Below are positions 18,953 through 28,211 of a DNA stretch of 64,000 bases, one piece after another. Source of the stretch: Chitinophagaceae bacterium PMP191F. GTDB taxonomy: Bacteria > Bacteroidota > Bacteroidia > Chitinophagales > Chitinophagaceae. The stretch covers positions 434,001-498,000 of the forward strand of contig LGYU01000009.1 in NCBI GenBank assembly GCA_001302245.1, written 5' to 3'. Both the position numbers and the translations under genes were made by a program. Numbering within the stretch: the stretch's first letter is position 1; every line of letters starts with the position of its first letter. The notes beneath the pieces are model-generated. The model was given only the letters and a program-made list of their open reading frames with translations. It was not told the origin of the DNA and made no database searches.

Positions 18953-19279
18953 CGGCTGAATACTTAACGCCTAACGCTGAATGTGTACGCGGAGTACAAA
19001 ATATGTCCGGGAGTAATAGTGGCTTTGTAACTTTTCAACAATGTTTCACGATTTACTGTATCGGATATTGACCATTCACCGCCCAACGTCGTTAAAATTA
19101 AGCTCCGGAGTAGATCCCCATTAAAGCAAATTGGACGCGTCATTCAGCTCCGTCAGGAGCTTTCTGAAAGCCAGCAGGCTTCTGGCAGAGCCGGAAAACA
19201 CGAATAGGTATACATCTATTAACAGCGGCTATGATGTGGTCTGTCTTAATGTAGCGACGCTGACTTGTCATTTACAGCA
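18953..19279. other. Intergenic stretch with small hairpins
   Basis: No gene is supported. There is a hairpin AGCTCC-GTCA-GGAGCT at 19146-19161 and a second one (GCCAG / CTGGC) just after it. CTCCGGAG also occurs near 19104. These resemble the GCTCC-GGAGC hairpin repeats seen between genes in many Bacteroidetes. The left end (CTTAACGCCTAACGC) resembles the decayed repeat words found elsewhere in the window. Confidence 0.45.
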
Positions 19280-19843
19280 TTACGTATTGTATAATCTTAA
19301 TATCCACGACAATTCATACGCCAGTAAGATAATGATAAGAGCTGCATGAAATTTAGGATTGCTGATCTTAATAGCCAGCAGGCATAGCAGTACATGTGTA
19401 ATATTCCTTACCGGGTATTCCCAATGCAGGTGCGCCAGGTAATCTTTTCCTTTCAGCAAAGTATCTACAAAATCTGCTGCAAAAGTAACAGCCAGCATTC
19501 CGAAAAACCATTTCCTGCGAGAATAGAAATATGTTTTGTAATCAGGATAATCTTTTATTTCGTCAGGAAACAGCAGGACACACAATACATAATACATGGT
19601 GCTGTACAGTATCAGGAAAAAGTATTGGGAGAATACCCAGGTTTTGATATTGTTCAGATAGATCTCCCACCACCAGAAATGGATCAACAATAAGAAAAGA
19701 TATAAACCCCATAGCAGGTGTATCCAGTAAGGTTTATACTTTCCAGGGTGTTCAATCAGCTTTACATTGCCTTTTAAAATATGGGTAATACTTAATCCCA
19801 GTATGATGCTCAGCACTGTTTTTATATGTCCGAATGTTTCCAT
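19280..19843 (-). CDS. Hypothetical multi-pass membrane protein
   Basis: A 187-residue protein with five or six hydrophobic segments and many aromatic residues, for example LLWGLYLFLLLIHFWWWEIYL. I do not recognise a family. It lies 20 bases after the 1262-residue AsmA-like gene on the same strand, so the two are probably co-transcribed. Confidence 0.6.
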   Translation of the reverse strand: METFGHIKTVLSIILGLSITHILKGNVKLIEHPGKYKPYWIHLLWGLYLFLLLIHFWWWEIYLNNIKTWVFSQYFFLILYSTMYYVLCVLLFPDEIKDYPDYKTYFYSRRKWFFGMLAVTFAADFVDTLLKGKDYLAHLHWEYPVRNITHVLLCLLAIKISNPKFHAALIIILLAYELSWILRLYNT

Positions 19844-19863
19844 AAACCTGGAAGTTGAATTTT

Positions 19864-22800
19864 TTACTCCGGCAGAACAGGCAGGGAATAGATATCCTGT
19901 ACTTCACGGTATTTTTTGTTGTATTTCTTATTGCGTTTCAGTCCAATACTGCTCATAAAACCACTGAGTGTTGTTTTTACCCAGTAATTAAAAACAAACT
20001 TTTCCTTGTCGCGCTCAAAGAATACTACTGATTGCCTGGCATTCTTCCTGTTCAGTAATAGTTTATTAGCCAGGGTGTTTTCCAATGCCAGTAAAAAGCT
20101 TTTTTTAGCGGCATTTTTTTTGTCGAGTATTTTAACTGCCAGATTGTTGTAATAAAAGCCCATTGTGCCAATGGCTGCGTGTTTATTGCCTGTCCAGGTA
20201 GTGAATAAAGTATCAGATCGGCCGCTTAATACAGTAATGGCAGCCAGTGGCGTAGTGGCATCACTGAAACGCGGCAACTCCATGGGCGACGAATACACAT
20301 AGGTTCTGAAACCTGACAGGGAATCATGATACGCCTCCTTGTAATGAAAAAAATTGATCCGGTTACTCAATACCATGGCCGCTGCTGTAACGGAGAGACT
20401 ATCGCCGGTATGCGAAGTGTTACCTACATTGGTAATAAGAGCATTGAGCTGCTGTAACGGAATAATACCTTCCTGTTCTGTTTGCAGGGAGATCTCGTGT
20501 ACCATTACCGCACATTGCTGCAGCAATACTGTATCAATATGAAAAGGAAATTGTACAGATTTGATCAGCTTGGTAGGCATGGGTTTTTCAATACCGTGTT
20601 TAAAAGGCATGCGTTTATCGCGAACGGTAGTAAGTGTAATATTGTTGCCGGTTACTTTTTTTACAATGAGCGATGAGTCGTTCGGTTGCAGATTGAATGT
20701 AATGCCTTGTATATGCAGTGCTTCCCCTTCTGCCGTTATATAATCTGTTTGCCAGCCTTTTTTACGAAAAGCGTCCTGCTGGTTTAGGTTGGGCATTACA
20801 GAAAACGGACCAACAGACAGTTGCTGGTGTTGTGTTGCCCATTGTAATGCAGTGAGCCTGGCAGTAATATCTTTCCCACGATAATATACATCACCTTGTT
20901 GTATGGCGGTCTGTTTATATAGAGATTGCCAGGATATTTTCTGTGAAGGATCAAACCGGAAATGTTCGTCATTAAAAGAACCTGATAACTTTTCTATAGT
21001 AATTGCAGTGCTATCTGTATGTGTTGTTTTTACCTGTGCATCTTTCCATTGCAAAGCAATTGCTGTAGAGAAAATGTTTTGTTGCAGGTAGTGCTGTATA
21101 TTGCCATGGGTAAAATGAGCCTGCACACCTGGAATGTTCATTGTCAATGTATTGCCACCGTTAAAATTGATTGCTGATCCATTGATTACAATGCTGTTGT
21201 AACTGAATAATACAGGATCATTGTGACCGGTTTTTAGTTTGTCTGCTGCTATGTTTAATATTGCATGCAGTGTGTTGCTGTCGTTTCCGGAGATTGCTGT
21301 GTATCGGACAATGGCATTTACCATTGTCGCTTTATCAATGGCGATAACTGGTAGTTTTGAATTGGCATTTGCTGTATTGCCTGCGATGGTTGTTTTACGT
21401 ATATCAATGGTTGGATTATCAGCTTGCAAAGAACGTATATGGAATGATGAAAGATCGGTTGAAGGAAGATCCGCATTGATCTTCAGCAGTGGAAGTTGTA
21501 CATAAGTTGAGTTGCCAGTTTTATTGATCTGTAACAGCGCCTGTTTGAAAACATGCTCATAATGGTTGTTGATGATAGCCGATTGAACGGATACATTCAT
21601 GTCCTGGTTTGAAAAACGTATGTTACAAAGTTCGCCTTCAATATTTTCCCAGTATAGAAATTGTTTTTTTGAACTGATATTGGACAAACAGATATTTTTT
21701 GCATCAAATACCAGTTGTTCATCGGTATGTTGCTGATGGAAATACAGCCTGTTTACATCAATACGACGTATAAAAATATCAGGAAGATTACCAGGTTGGG
21801 CTTTAGTTGCTGGTGCTGTGATATTGGCTGTCAGTTCTGCAGCACGTAGATTTTCAATACGGATCATTCCATAACGTTGCAACAGATCCCAGTCGAATAT
21901 TTCCCAATACACTTTTTTCCCTTCAAATATATTCCGGTTAGCCAGTTGAAGCCGGAACTGTTCCACTCCATTGTGCCGGTTAGAACCGTCAAAATTGTAA
22001 TTGTTTGCAGATAACTGCAAAGAAGGGGAGGATACGTTTACTGTGCCTATCTGTAGCTTGGGCAATGAGCGTTTGATGTCGATCAGGGAATCGCTTTCAA
22101 AAAAGCTGTTGAGCAGAACAGACGCATTGATGTTATTCATGTGTGCCTGCAGGGGGGCGGATCCACTATGTGCATATTGTACATTACCATTGATAATGTT
22201 GAAACTGTCAACATCGATCAGTTCCCGTAAACCATGCAGGGTGTTGTAAAAATTGCTGATGTCTTTGGACGATTTTGATGTTTTCCGGATGCCTTTGTCT
22301 TCTATAGCAATCTGTGGCCGATATAATGTGGCTGATGTGCCAGTCAGTTTTTTATGCAGCAGATCTTCCAGGCTTATGTCTTTCAGATGCAGGGAGGGGG
22401 TGCGGAAAGTAAGTTTATGGCTGTTGTGATTAGCTGTAGTAGGACTGAATAATGTATTGGAGAATATAACCTCATTATTATGAAAGGCAAATTCATCTAT
22501 GGTCATCTGGAACATGCTGTCTCTGGTTATAAAACGAAGGTTACGCAGTTTCAGTTGTATACTGTCAGTAGTAATATGCGAACTTTCTGGCTGTATCTGT
22601 AAACCGTATATTTTCAGATCGGTCCGTTGTGTGAGATAGGTAGTCTGCGGGTTGTTCTTTTTCTGTAGCAGCAATGCACCTTCACTGATATTGATATAAT
22701 GGAAGGTAAGTCTTTTGAACAGTTTCCGGAACGACTGGCTGATCTGTTTGGTGGTGTCGGCAGAGGTTGGTTGTTCAGTAGCCTGCAGTGTTATTATGGG

Positions 22801-23652
22801 CCTGTGTAACAATAGTGTGTCAATAACCAGTTTATCTTTCTCGTATAGATCGGAGAGTTGTGTAGAGTTGAATACCAGTTTATCGGCGCTGAAAAAAACA
22901 GCCCCGGCAGTAGTATCTGCAGTCCGGAATGTAAATGAATCCAGTTCAAAACGCTGGTTGCTGCCGGAAAAATGCAGGTTTTTAAAAGTTACTTCATGAT
23001 CGCTGCCCGGCAATTGCCAGTGCTGGTTGTTCATGCGCAGATCGATTTCGTCTGCTGCCAATAGTTTTTTACCGGCATTGTGACCGGAAAAATTGCGGAT
23101 AAAGAAATTAATATGATCACTGATAAATGGCAGGGCGCTGGCCTTGTGCGCGTACGCAAAAGAACCATTTTGCAGACTGAATGCACGAACCTGCAGGTGT
23201 AGCATCAGTTTATGCAGCATGTCAGAGACCTGTGATACCCGGAAACTGACCTGTTTTTGTGGGTGCAGATCGTGTTCATGTGCAGACAGCGATGGTAATA
23301 CAATCGCCAGGCTATCTACCGAAACCCTGCGGTGAAAAATAAGGTCAGACCATGATGCAATAGCAAGATATACGCGTGATATGTTCACATTGTAATGAGG
23401 TGTGGTATTGATGGTATCTTTACAGGAGAGGACCGCATTAGTGAGTACAATATTCTTTTTCCACAGCGATACTTCAATATCTGAAGCATCGAACATATAA
23501 TTATTGCCGGATTCTTTTTTTACCACGTATTGCATAACGTTTTTGAACCGGTAAACGATTACGTAATACAATATGCCGCCGATGATAAAACGTAGCAGTA
23601 AAAGAATGGCAATACGCTTAAGCCATTTCTTTTGTTTGGGCGACAATTTCAT
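19864..23652 (-). CDS. Large AsmA-like envelope protein
   Basis: A 1262-residue protein with one N-terminal membrane helix (about residues 13-33), then a very long region of beta-strand repeats without other membrane segments. The start (FDASDIEVSLWKKNIVLTNAVLSC) and the repeated 'strand - S/D - strand' pattern resemble the AsmA/YhdP/TamB superfamily of repeating-beta-groove proteins, which bridge inner and outer membranes and are linked to lipid transport. The assignment rests on architecture, with no sharp motif. The C-terminus has a basic segment (GLKRNKKYNKKYREVQD). The downstream small membrane protein is a likely operon partner. Confidence 0.65.
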   Translation of the reverse strand: MKLSPKQKKWLKRIAILLLLRFIIGGILYYVIVYRFKNVMQYVVKKESGNNYMFDASDIEVSLWKKNIVLTNAVLSCKDTINTTPHYNVNISRVYLAIASWSDLIFHRRVSVDSLAIVLPSLSAHEHDLHPQKQVSFRVSQVSDMLHKLMLHLQVRAFSLQNGSFAYAHKASALPFISDHINFFIRNFSGHNAGKKLLAADEIDLRMNNQHWQLPGSDHEVTFKNLHFSGSNQRFELDSFTFRTADTTAGAVFFSADKLVFNSTQLSDLYEKDKLVIDTLLLHRPIITLQATEQPTSADTTKQISQSFRKLFKRLTFHYINISEGALLLQKKNNPQTTYLTQRTDLKIYGLQIQPESSHITTDSIQLKLRNLRFITRDSMFQMTIDEFAFHNNEVIFSNTLFSPTTANHNSHKLTFRTPSLHLKDISLEDLLHKKLTGTSATLYRPQIAIEDKGIRKTSKSSKDISNFYNTLHGLRELIDVDSFNIINGNVQYAHSGSAPLQAHMNNINASVLLNSFFESDSLIDIKRSLPKLQIGTVNVSSPSLQLSANNYNFDGSNRHNGVEQFRLQLANRNIFEGKKVYWEIFDWDLLQRYGMIRIENLRAAELTANITAPATKAQPGNLPDIFIRRIDVNRLYFHQQHTDEQLVFDAKNICLSNISSKKQFLYWENIEGELCNIRFSNQDMNVSVQSAIINNHYEHVFKQALLQINKTGNSTYVQLPLLKINADLPSTDLSSFHIRSLQADNPTIDIRKTTIAGNTANANSKLPVIAIDKATMVNAIVRYTAISGNDSNTLHAILNIAADKLKTGHNDPVLFSYNSIVINGSAINFNGGNTLTMNIPGVQAHFTHGNIQHYLQQNIFSTAIALQWKDAQVKTTHTDSTAITIEKLSGSFNDEHFRFDPSQKISWQSLYKQTAIQQGDVYYRGKDITARLTALQWATQHQQLSVGPFSVMPNLNQQDAFRKKGWQTDYITAEGEALHIQGITFNLQPNDSSLIVKKVTGNNITLTTVRDKRMPFKHGIEKPMPTKLIKSVQFPFHIDTVLLQQCAVMVHEISLQTEQEGIIPLQQLNALITNVGNTSHTGDSLSVTAAAMVLSNRINFFHYKEAYHDSLSGFRTYVYSSPMELPRFSDATTPLAAITVLSGRSDTLFTTWTGNKHAAIGTMGFYYNNLAVKILDKKNAAKKSFLLALENTLANKLLLNRKNARQSVVFFERDKEKFVFNYWVKTTLSGFMSSIGLKRNKKYNKKYREVQDIYSLPVLPE

Positions 23653-23771
23653 AAACTCAGTAAAGGATAGTGTAATGGTTGCAGGTCAACCTGAATTTAC
23701 AGAAAAAATGTGAACTGCTACAGGTATTTTTGCAGGATCATGGTAAACAATGAGTATGTTGCTGCACAATG

Positions 23772-24722
23772 TTACTCAAAGGACGCAATACTGTCAAACT
23801 GCAGAAATTTCAGATTGCGTTGGATGCCTTTGAACTTACTGCGTTTCAACGGTGAGTGTCTGAATATTTTTTTAAAACTATCTTCTGTCATATTCCCCCA
23901 GTCGCGGGTGGTCAGGTTCAGAATTTCGGGAATAGGCGTAAATGCAGTTTCTGTGGTTTGTTTGGAAAAACGATTCCAGGGGCATACATCCTGACAAGTA
24001 TCACAGCCAAACATCCAGTTGCTGAACTTTCCCTGCATTTCATCTGGTATCAGCATATCTTTCAACTCGATCGTGAAATAGGAGATACACTGGTTGCCAT
24101 TGACCACTTTATTTTCCTGGATAGCACCGGTAGGGCAGGCATCTATACATTTACGACAGGAACCGCAGAAGTCTTTTGCAAAAGGATCATCGTATTCCAG
24201 TTCAAGATCTACGATCAGGGTGGCAATGAAAAAGAAAGAACCCTGCTGTTTGGTAATAAGATTACCGTTACGGCCTATCCAGCCCAAGCCACTGCGTTGC
24301 GCCCAGCTACGTTCCAGTACAGGTGCCGAATCGACAAACCCACGACCATGCACTTCCCCGATCTGTTCCTGTATAAATGCATAAAACGCATTCATCTTTT
24401 CCCGGATCACTTCATGGTAATCTTTGCCAAACGCATATTTGGATATACCAGGAGCGTTTGTATCCTGTTGCTGTTCCTGGAAATAATTCATCAATAGGGT
24501 GATGACTGATTTTGCACCTGGCACCAGTTTGGTAGGATCAACACGCAGATCAAAATATTTTTCCATGTATTGCATGGAACCGTGTTTTCCCTGCAATAAC
24601 CAGTTTTCCAGCCTGCGTGCATCATCATCCAGTTGTTGTGCCTTTGCAATACCACAATAGGAAAAACCCAGCGCTGCCGCCTGTTGTTTGATAAGTGTGG
24701 TATGGTGTTTTGTGATATGCAC
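23772..24722 (-). CDS. queG: Epoxyqueuosine reductase
   Basis: Cobalamin-dependent Fe-S enzyme of 316 residues that reduces epoxyqueuosine to queuosine in tRNA. The catalytic aspartate is D131 in GFVDSAPVLERSWA, followed by GLGWIGRNG. Two [4Fe-4S] motifs are present: CGSCRKCIDACP (C186, C189, C192, C196) and CDTCQDVCP (C240, C243, C247), with C212 as the probable extra ligand. I propose a GTG start at 24722, which gives the usual family length. An ATG at 24788 would add 22 residues with no family match. Confidence 0.9.
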   Translation of the reverse strand: MHITKHHTTLIKQQAAALGFSYCGIAKAQQLDDDARRLENWLLQGKHGSMQYMEKYFDLRVDPTKLVPGAKSVITLLMNYFQEQQQDTNAPGISKYAFGKDYHEVIREKMNAFYAFIQEQIGEVHGRGFVDSAPVLERSWAQRSGLGWIGRNGNLITKQQGSFFFIATLIVDLELEYDDPFAKDFCGSCRKCIDACPTGAIQENKVVNGNQCISYFTIELKDMLIPDEMQGKFSNWMFGCDTCQDVCPWNRFSKQTTETAFTPIPEILNLTTRDWGNMTEDSFKKIFRHSPLKRSKFKGIQRNLKFLQFDSIASFE

Positions 24723-24856
24723 GGATATGATGGTGCAAGTTACTAAAGAATCTGCGCAGTTGCAGTCTGGGACAGCATCTTGTTGCATAAAAGTTGCATA
24801 GAACGTTTTTTTGAAAGCAGAATATTTTCCTAATTTGACGCCCCGAAAGAGATGGG

Positions 24857-25038
24857 GCCGGAAGACTGAAGTCAGCAAGGAACAAGAGACAAGATTCAAC
24901 GTGCAAGGATTAAGATATAAAGGATATAAGGTACGAAAGACCAAATGAAATGATGCCGTGAGGTGAGTAAGTTGAAAAGTTAACAGATTAACGAGGGCGC
25001 TTACGGCTAAAGGCTAATATCTAAAAGCTAACACCTTT
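24857..25038 (+). repeat. Degenerate intergenic repeats upstream of xylB
   Basis: Bases 24857-24943 share words (GGAAGACTGAAG, AGACAAGATTCAA, AAGGTACGAAAGACC) with the minus strand of 3090-3165. Bases 24969-25038 align with 9953-10003 from TTGAAAAGTT to GCTAACACCT. No frame is open for long. The sequence fills most of the gap between queG and xylB. Confidence 0.55.
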
Positions 25039-25091
25039 CACGATTGCGGTTTCACATCTCACAATAAGTTACTTTTTACGAAATTGTTTGC

Positions 25092-26564
25092 ATGAAATAC
25101 CTCCTGGGTTTTGATATTGGATCTTCTTCTGTTAAGGCTGCGTTACTGGAAATTGCTACCGGTAAAAGTGTTGCAGCTGCTTTTTCACCTGCCGTTGAAA
25201 TGGCCATCGCTGCTCCCAGGCCGGGTTTTGCCGAACAGGATCCGGAACAATGGTGGACTGAATTGATCCATGCTGTACAGCAATTGCATCAGCAGGTAAG
25301 TTTTGACGGAAAAGAAGTGGCTGCCATTGGCATTTCATACCAGATGCACGGACTGGTATGTGTTGATAAAGACCTGAAACCGTTGCGTCCTTCCATTATC
25401 TGGTGTGATAGTCGCGCGGTAGAGATCGGCAACAAAGCCATGAATGCACTGGGAGAAAAATTCTGTCTTCAGAACTTTCTCAATTCGCCCGGTAACTTCA
25501 CTGCTTCCAAATTAAAATGGGTAAAGGATAATGAACCGGCAGTATATGAAAAGATATACAAGGTGATGCTGCCAGGCGATTATATAGCTCTGAAACTAAC
25601 CGGTGAACCAGCTACTACTGTATCAGGTTTATCAGAAGGGATTCTGTGGAATTTTCCGCAAAAGCGCGTTGCTACCGAACTGTTGAGACAATATGGTATT
25701 GATGAAAGCCTGTTGTCGCCGGTAGTGCCCACTTTTGGTGAACAAGGGAGATTATCTGCCGCTGCTGCTGAAATATTGCAACTGGCTGCCGGTATTCTTG
25801 TTTGTTACCGTGCCGGCGATCAGCCTAACAATGCTTATTCGCTGAATGTATTACAACCCGGCGAAATTGCTGCTACCGGCGGCACTTCGGGTGTGGTATA
25901 TGGCGTAACTGATAAAGTGAGCTTTGATCCCAAATCGCGTGTAAACACATTTGTACACGTAAGTCATACGGAAGAAAAGCCGCGGTATGGCATTTTGTTG
26001 TGCATCAATGGTACCGGTATCCTGAATAGTTGGGTCAGAAAGAACTTCTACCAGGGGGCTTCTTACCAGGATATGAACAAGGAAGCTGCAACCATTGCTG
26101 TAGGAGCAGATGGTTTGCTGTTTTATCCTTTTGGTAATGGCGCAGAACGGGTGTTGGAAAACCGCGATCCGGGTGCGCGTTTGCAGGGATTGCAATTCAA
26201 TACACATCATCGTGCGCATGTGGCGCGGGCAGCGCAGGAAGGCATTGTGTTTTCACTTTGCTACGGAACAGAGATCATGGGACAGATGGGTATGCGGATG
26301 CAGACCGTACGTGCCGGTTATGCGAATATGTTCCTGAGTGACATCTTTGCTAAAACCTTTGCCAATACAACCGGTTGTGCTATTGAACTGTATAATACAG
26401 ATGGAGCATTGGGGGCGGCAAGAGCAGCCGGTGTAGGAGTGGGTGTGTTCAGTGATTTTGCTACTTGTTTTACAGGCATGGAACTGGTAAAGCTTATTGA
26501 ACCCGATAAAGAACTGACACAGCAAACCAGGGATGTATATGAGCGGTGGAAAAGAAATTTATGA
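25092..26564 (+). CDS. xylB: Xylulokinase (FGGY family)
   Basis: A 490-residue carbohydrate kinase converting D-xylulose to xylulose-5-phosphate. The ATPase-fold phosphate-1 loop is LLGFDIGSSSVKAALLE, and the substrate segment ISYQMHGLVCVD is typical of xylulokinase. WCDSRA, the TGGTSGVVYG segment and the C-terminal NTDGALGAARAAGVG are also present. With xylA 229 bases downstream it makes the two-step route from xylose into the pentose phosphate pathway. No xylose transporter or dedicated regulator is adjacent. Confidence 0.9.
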   Translation: MKYLLGFDIGSSSVKAALLEIATGKSVAAAFSPAVEMAIAAPRPGFAEQDPEQWWTELIHAVQQLHQQVSFDGKEVAAIGISYQMHGLVCVDKDLKPLRPSIIWCDSRAVEIGNKAMNALGEKFCLQNFLNSPGNFTASKLKWVKDNEPAVYEKIYKVMLPGDYIALKLTGEPATTVSGLSEGILWNFPQKRVATELLRQYGIDESLLSPVVPTFGEQGRLSAAAAEILQLAAGILVCYRAGDQPNNAYSLNVLQPGEIAATGGTSGVVYGVTDKVSFDPKSRVNTFVHVSHTEEKPRYGILLCINGTGILNSWVRKNFYQGASYQDMNKEAATIAVGADGLLFYPFGNGAERVLENRDPGARLQGLQFNTHHRAHVARAAQEGIVFSLCYGTEIMGQMGMRMQTVRAGYANMFLSDIFAKTFANTTGCAIELYNTDGALGAARAAGVGVGVFSDFATCFTGMELVKLIEPDKELTQQTRDVYERWKRNL

Positions 26565-26793
26565 GATTGATTTGAAAATGAGGTCATTTGAAAATTGCCG
26601 GATGATCTGATTGCTTGATGGTTTTATTGTTTTGAGTAGTTACGGGTTCGGGCAGCGGGCAAAAACAGCAACGATCACCTCATGATTCATGTTTCAAGCA
26701 AAAAACGAATTCTCCTTAAATACACGAGCAAACAGAACCTGAAATATCAAATTTCGAATCAGAAACTGTAATCCGAAAAAATAAATACGAAAT

Positions 26794-28122
26794 ATGAGTA
26801 TTACATTAGGCAGTAAAGAGTATTTTCCGGGTATCGGAAAGATTGCTTACGAAGGACCGCAATCTGACAACCCGCTTGCATTTAAGTGGTATGATGAAAA
26901 TCGTGTAGTGGCCGGTAAAACCATGAAAGAGCATATGCGTTTTGCTGTGGCTTACTGGCATACCTTCTGTAATACAGGTGGTGATCCGTTTGGTCCTGGC
27001 ACAAAACACTTTGCATGGGATGTTGCACCGGATCCTGTACAAAGGGCCAAAGACAAAATGGATGCGGCATTTGAATTCATCACCAAACTGGGTGTTCCGT
27101 ATTATTGTTTTCACGATGTAGACCTGGTAGATGAAGGTTCATCCATTGCACAATACGAAAGCCATCTGCAGGCTATTGTGGATTATGCAAAACAGAAACA
27201 AGGCGACAGTGGAGTAAAACTGTTGTGGGGAACAGCCAATGTATTCTCAAATCCCCGTTATATGAATGGTGCGTCTACCAATCCTGATTTTGCGGCAGTT
27301 GCCTATGCTGGTACACAGGTTAAGAATGCCCTGGATGCTACCATTGCATTGGGTGGTGAAAACTATGTGTTCTGGGGGGGGCGTGAAGGATACATGAGCC
27401 TGCTGAACACCAATATGAAGCGTGAACTGGATCATTTGGCACAGTTCCTTACCATGGCCAGGGATTATGCACGCAAACAGGGTTTTAAAGGAACATTCTT
27501 TATTGAACCTAAACCCTGTGAACCCACCAAACATCAGTACGATTACGACAGTGCTACAGTAATAGGTTTTTTACGTCATTACGGACTGGATAAAGACTTT
27601 AAACTGAATATTGAAGTAAACCATGCAACACTGGCCGGTCATACTTTCCAGCATGAACTGCAGGTAGCAGTTGATGCCGGCATGCTGGGCAGTATTGATG
27701 CCAACCGTGGCGATTATCAGAACGGTTGGGATACAGACCAGTTCCCCATTAACCTGAATGAACTGGCTGAAAGCATGCTGATCATCCTGGAAGCAGGTGG
27801 TTTTGGTGGCGGTGGTATTAACTTTGATGCTAAAGCCAGAAGGAACTCAACAGACCTGGATGATGTTTTCCTGGCGCATATCGGAGGTATGGATGCTTTT
27901 GCCCGCGCGCTGGTAATTGCTGATAATGTATTGCAGAAGTCTCCTTATAAAAAGATCAGGCAGGAACGCTACGCTTCTTTCGACAGTGGTAAAGGAAAAG
28001 AATTTGAAGAAGGTAAATTAAAACTGGAAGACCTGCGTACGTTTGCTCTGGCCAATGGTGAACCCAAAGCCATCAGCGGTAAACAGGAATGGCTGGAGAA
28101 TATTATCAACCAGTATATTTAA
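26794..28122 (+). CDS. xylA: Xylose isomerase
   Basis: A 442-residue isomerase interconverting D-xylose and D-xylulose, of the longer class II type. The motifs are FCFHD-like [12 protein letters not shown] with the catalytic histidine, [33 protein letters not shown] with the metal-binding glutamate, [17 protein letters not shown], and [15 protein letters not shown]. All expected metal-ligand segments are present. It is read after xylB, and a strong terminator follows. Confidence 0.95.
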   Translation: MSITLGSKEYFPGIGKIAYEGPQSDNPLAFKWYDENRVVAGKTMKEHMRFAVAYWHTFCNTGGDPFGPGTKHFAWDVAPDPVQRAKDKMDAAFEFITKLGVPYYCFHDVDLVDEGSSIAQYESHLQAIVDYAKQKQGDSGVKLLWGTANVFSNPRYMNGASTNPDFAAVAYAGTQVKNALDATIALGGENYVFWGGREGYMSLLNTNMKRELDHLAQFLTMARDYARKQGFKGTFFIEPKPCEPTKHQYDYDSATVIGFLRHYGLDKDFKLNIEVNHATLAGHTFQHELQVAVDAGMLGSIDANRGDYQNGWDTDQFPINLNELAESMLIILEAGGFGGGGINFDAKARRNSTDLDDVFLAHIGGMDAFARALVIADNVLQKSPYKKIRQERYASFDSGKGKEFEEGKLKLEDLRTFALANGEPKAISGKQEWLENIINQYI

Positions 28123-28147
28123 TATACAACCCGTCGGCGAATACAAA

Positions 28148-28180
28148 CAAAAAGAGCAGCCCATAAGGCTGCTCTTTTTG
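28148..28180. terminator. Bidirectional terminator between xylA and the S41 protease gene
   Basis: A 14-bp perfect stem (CAAAAAGAGCAGCC / GGCTGCTCTTTTTG) with loop CATAA. The A-run on one side and T-run on the other let it work on both strands, ending xylA from the left and the protease gene from the right. Confidence 0.85.
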
Positions 28181-28211
28181 TTTACCTGTACAAGGGTAAT
28201 ACAATTTGCTG

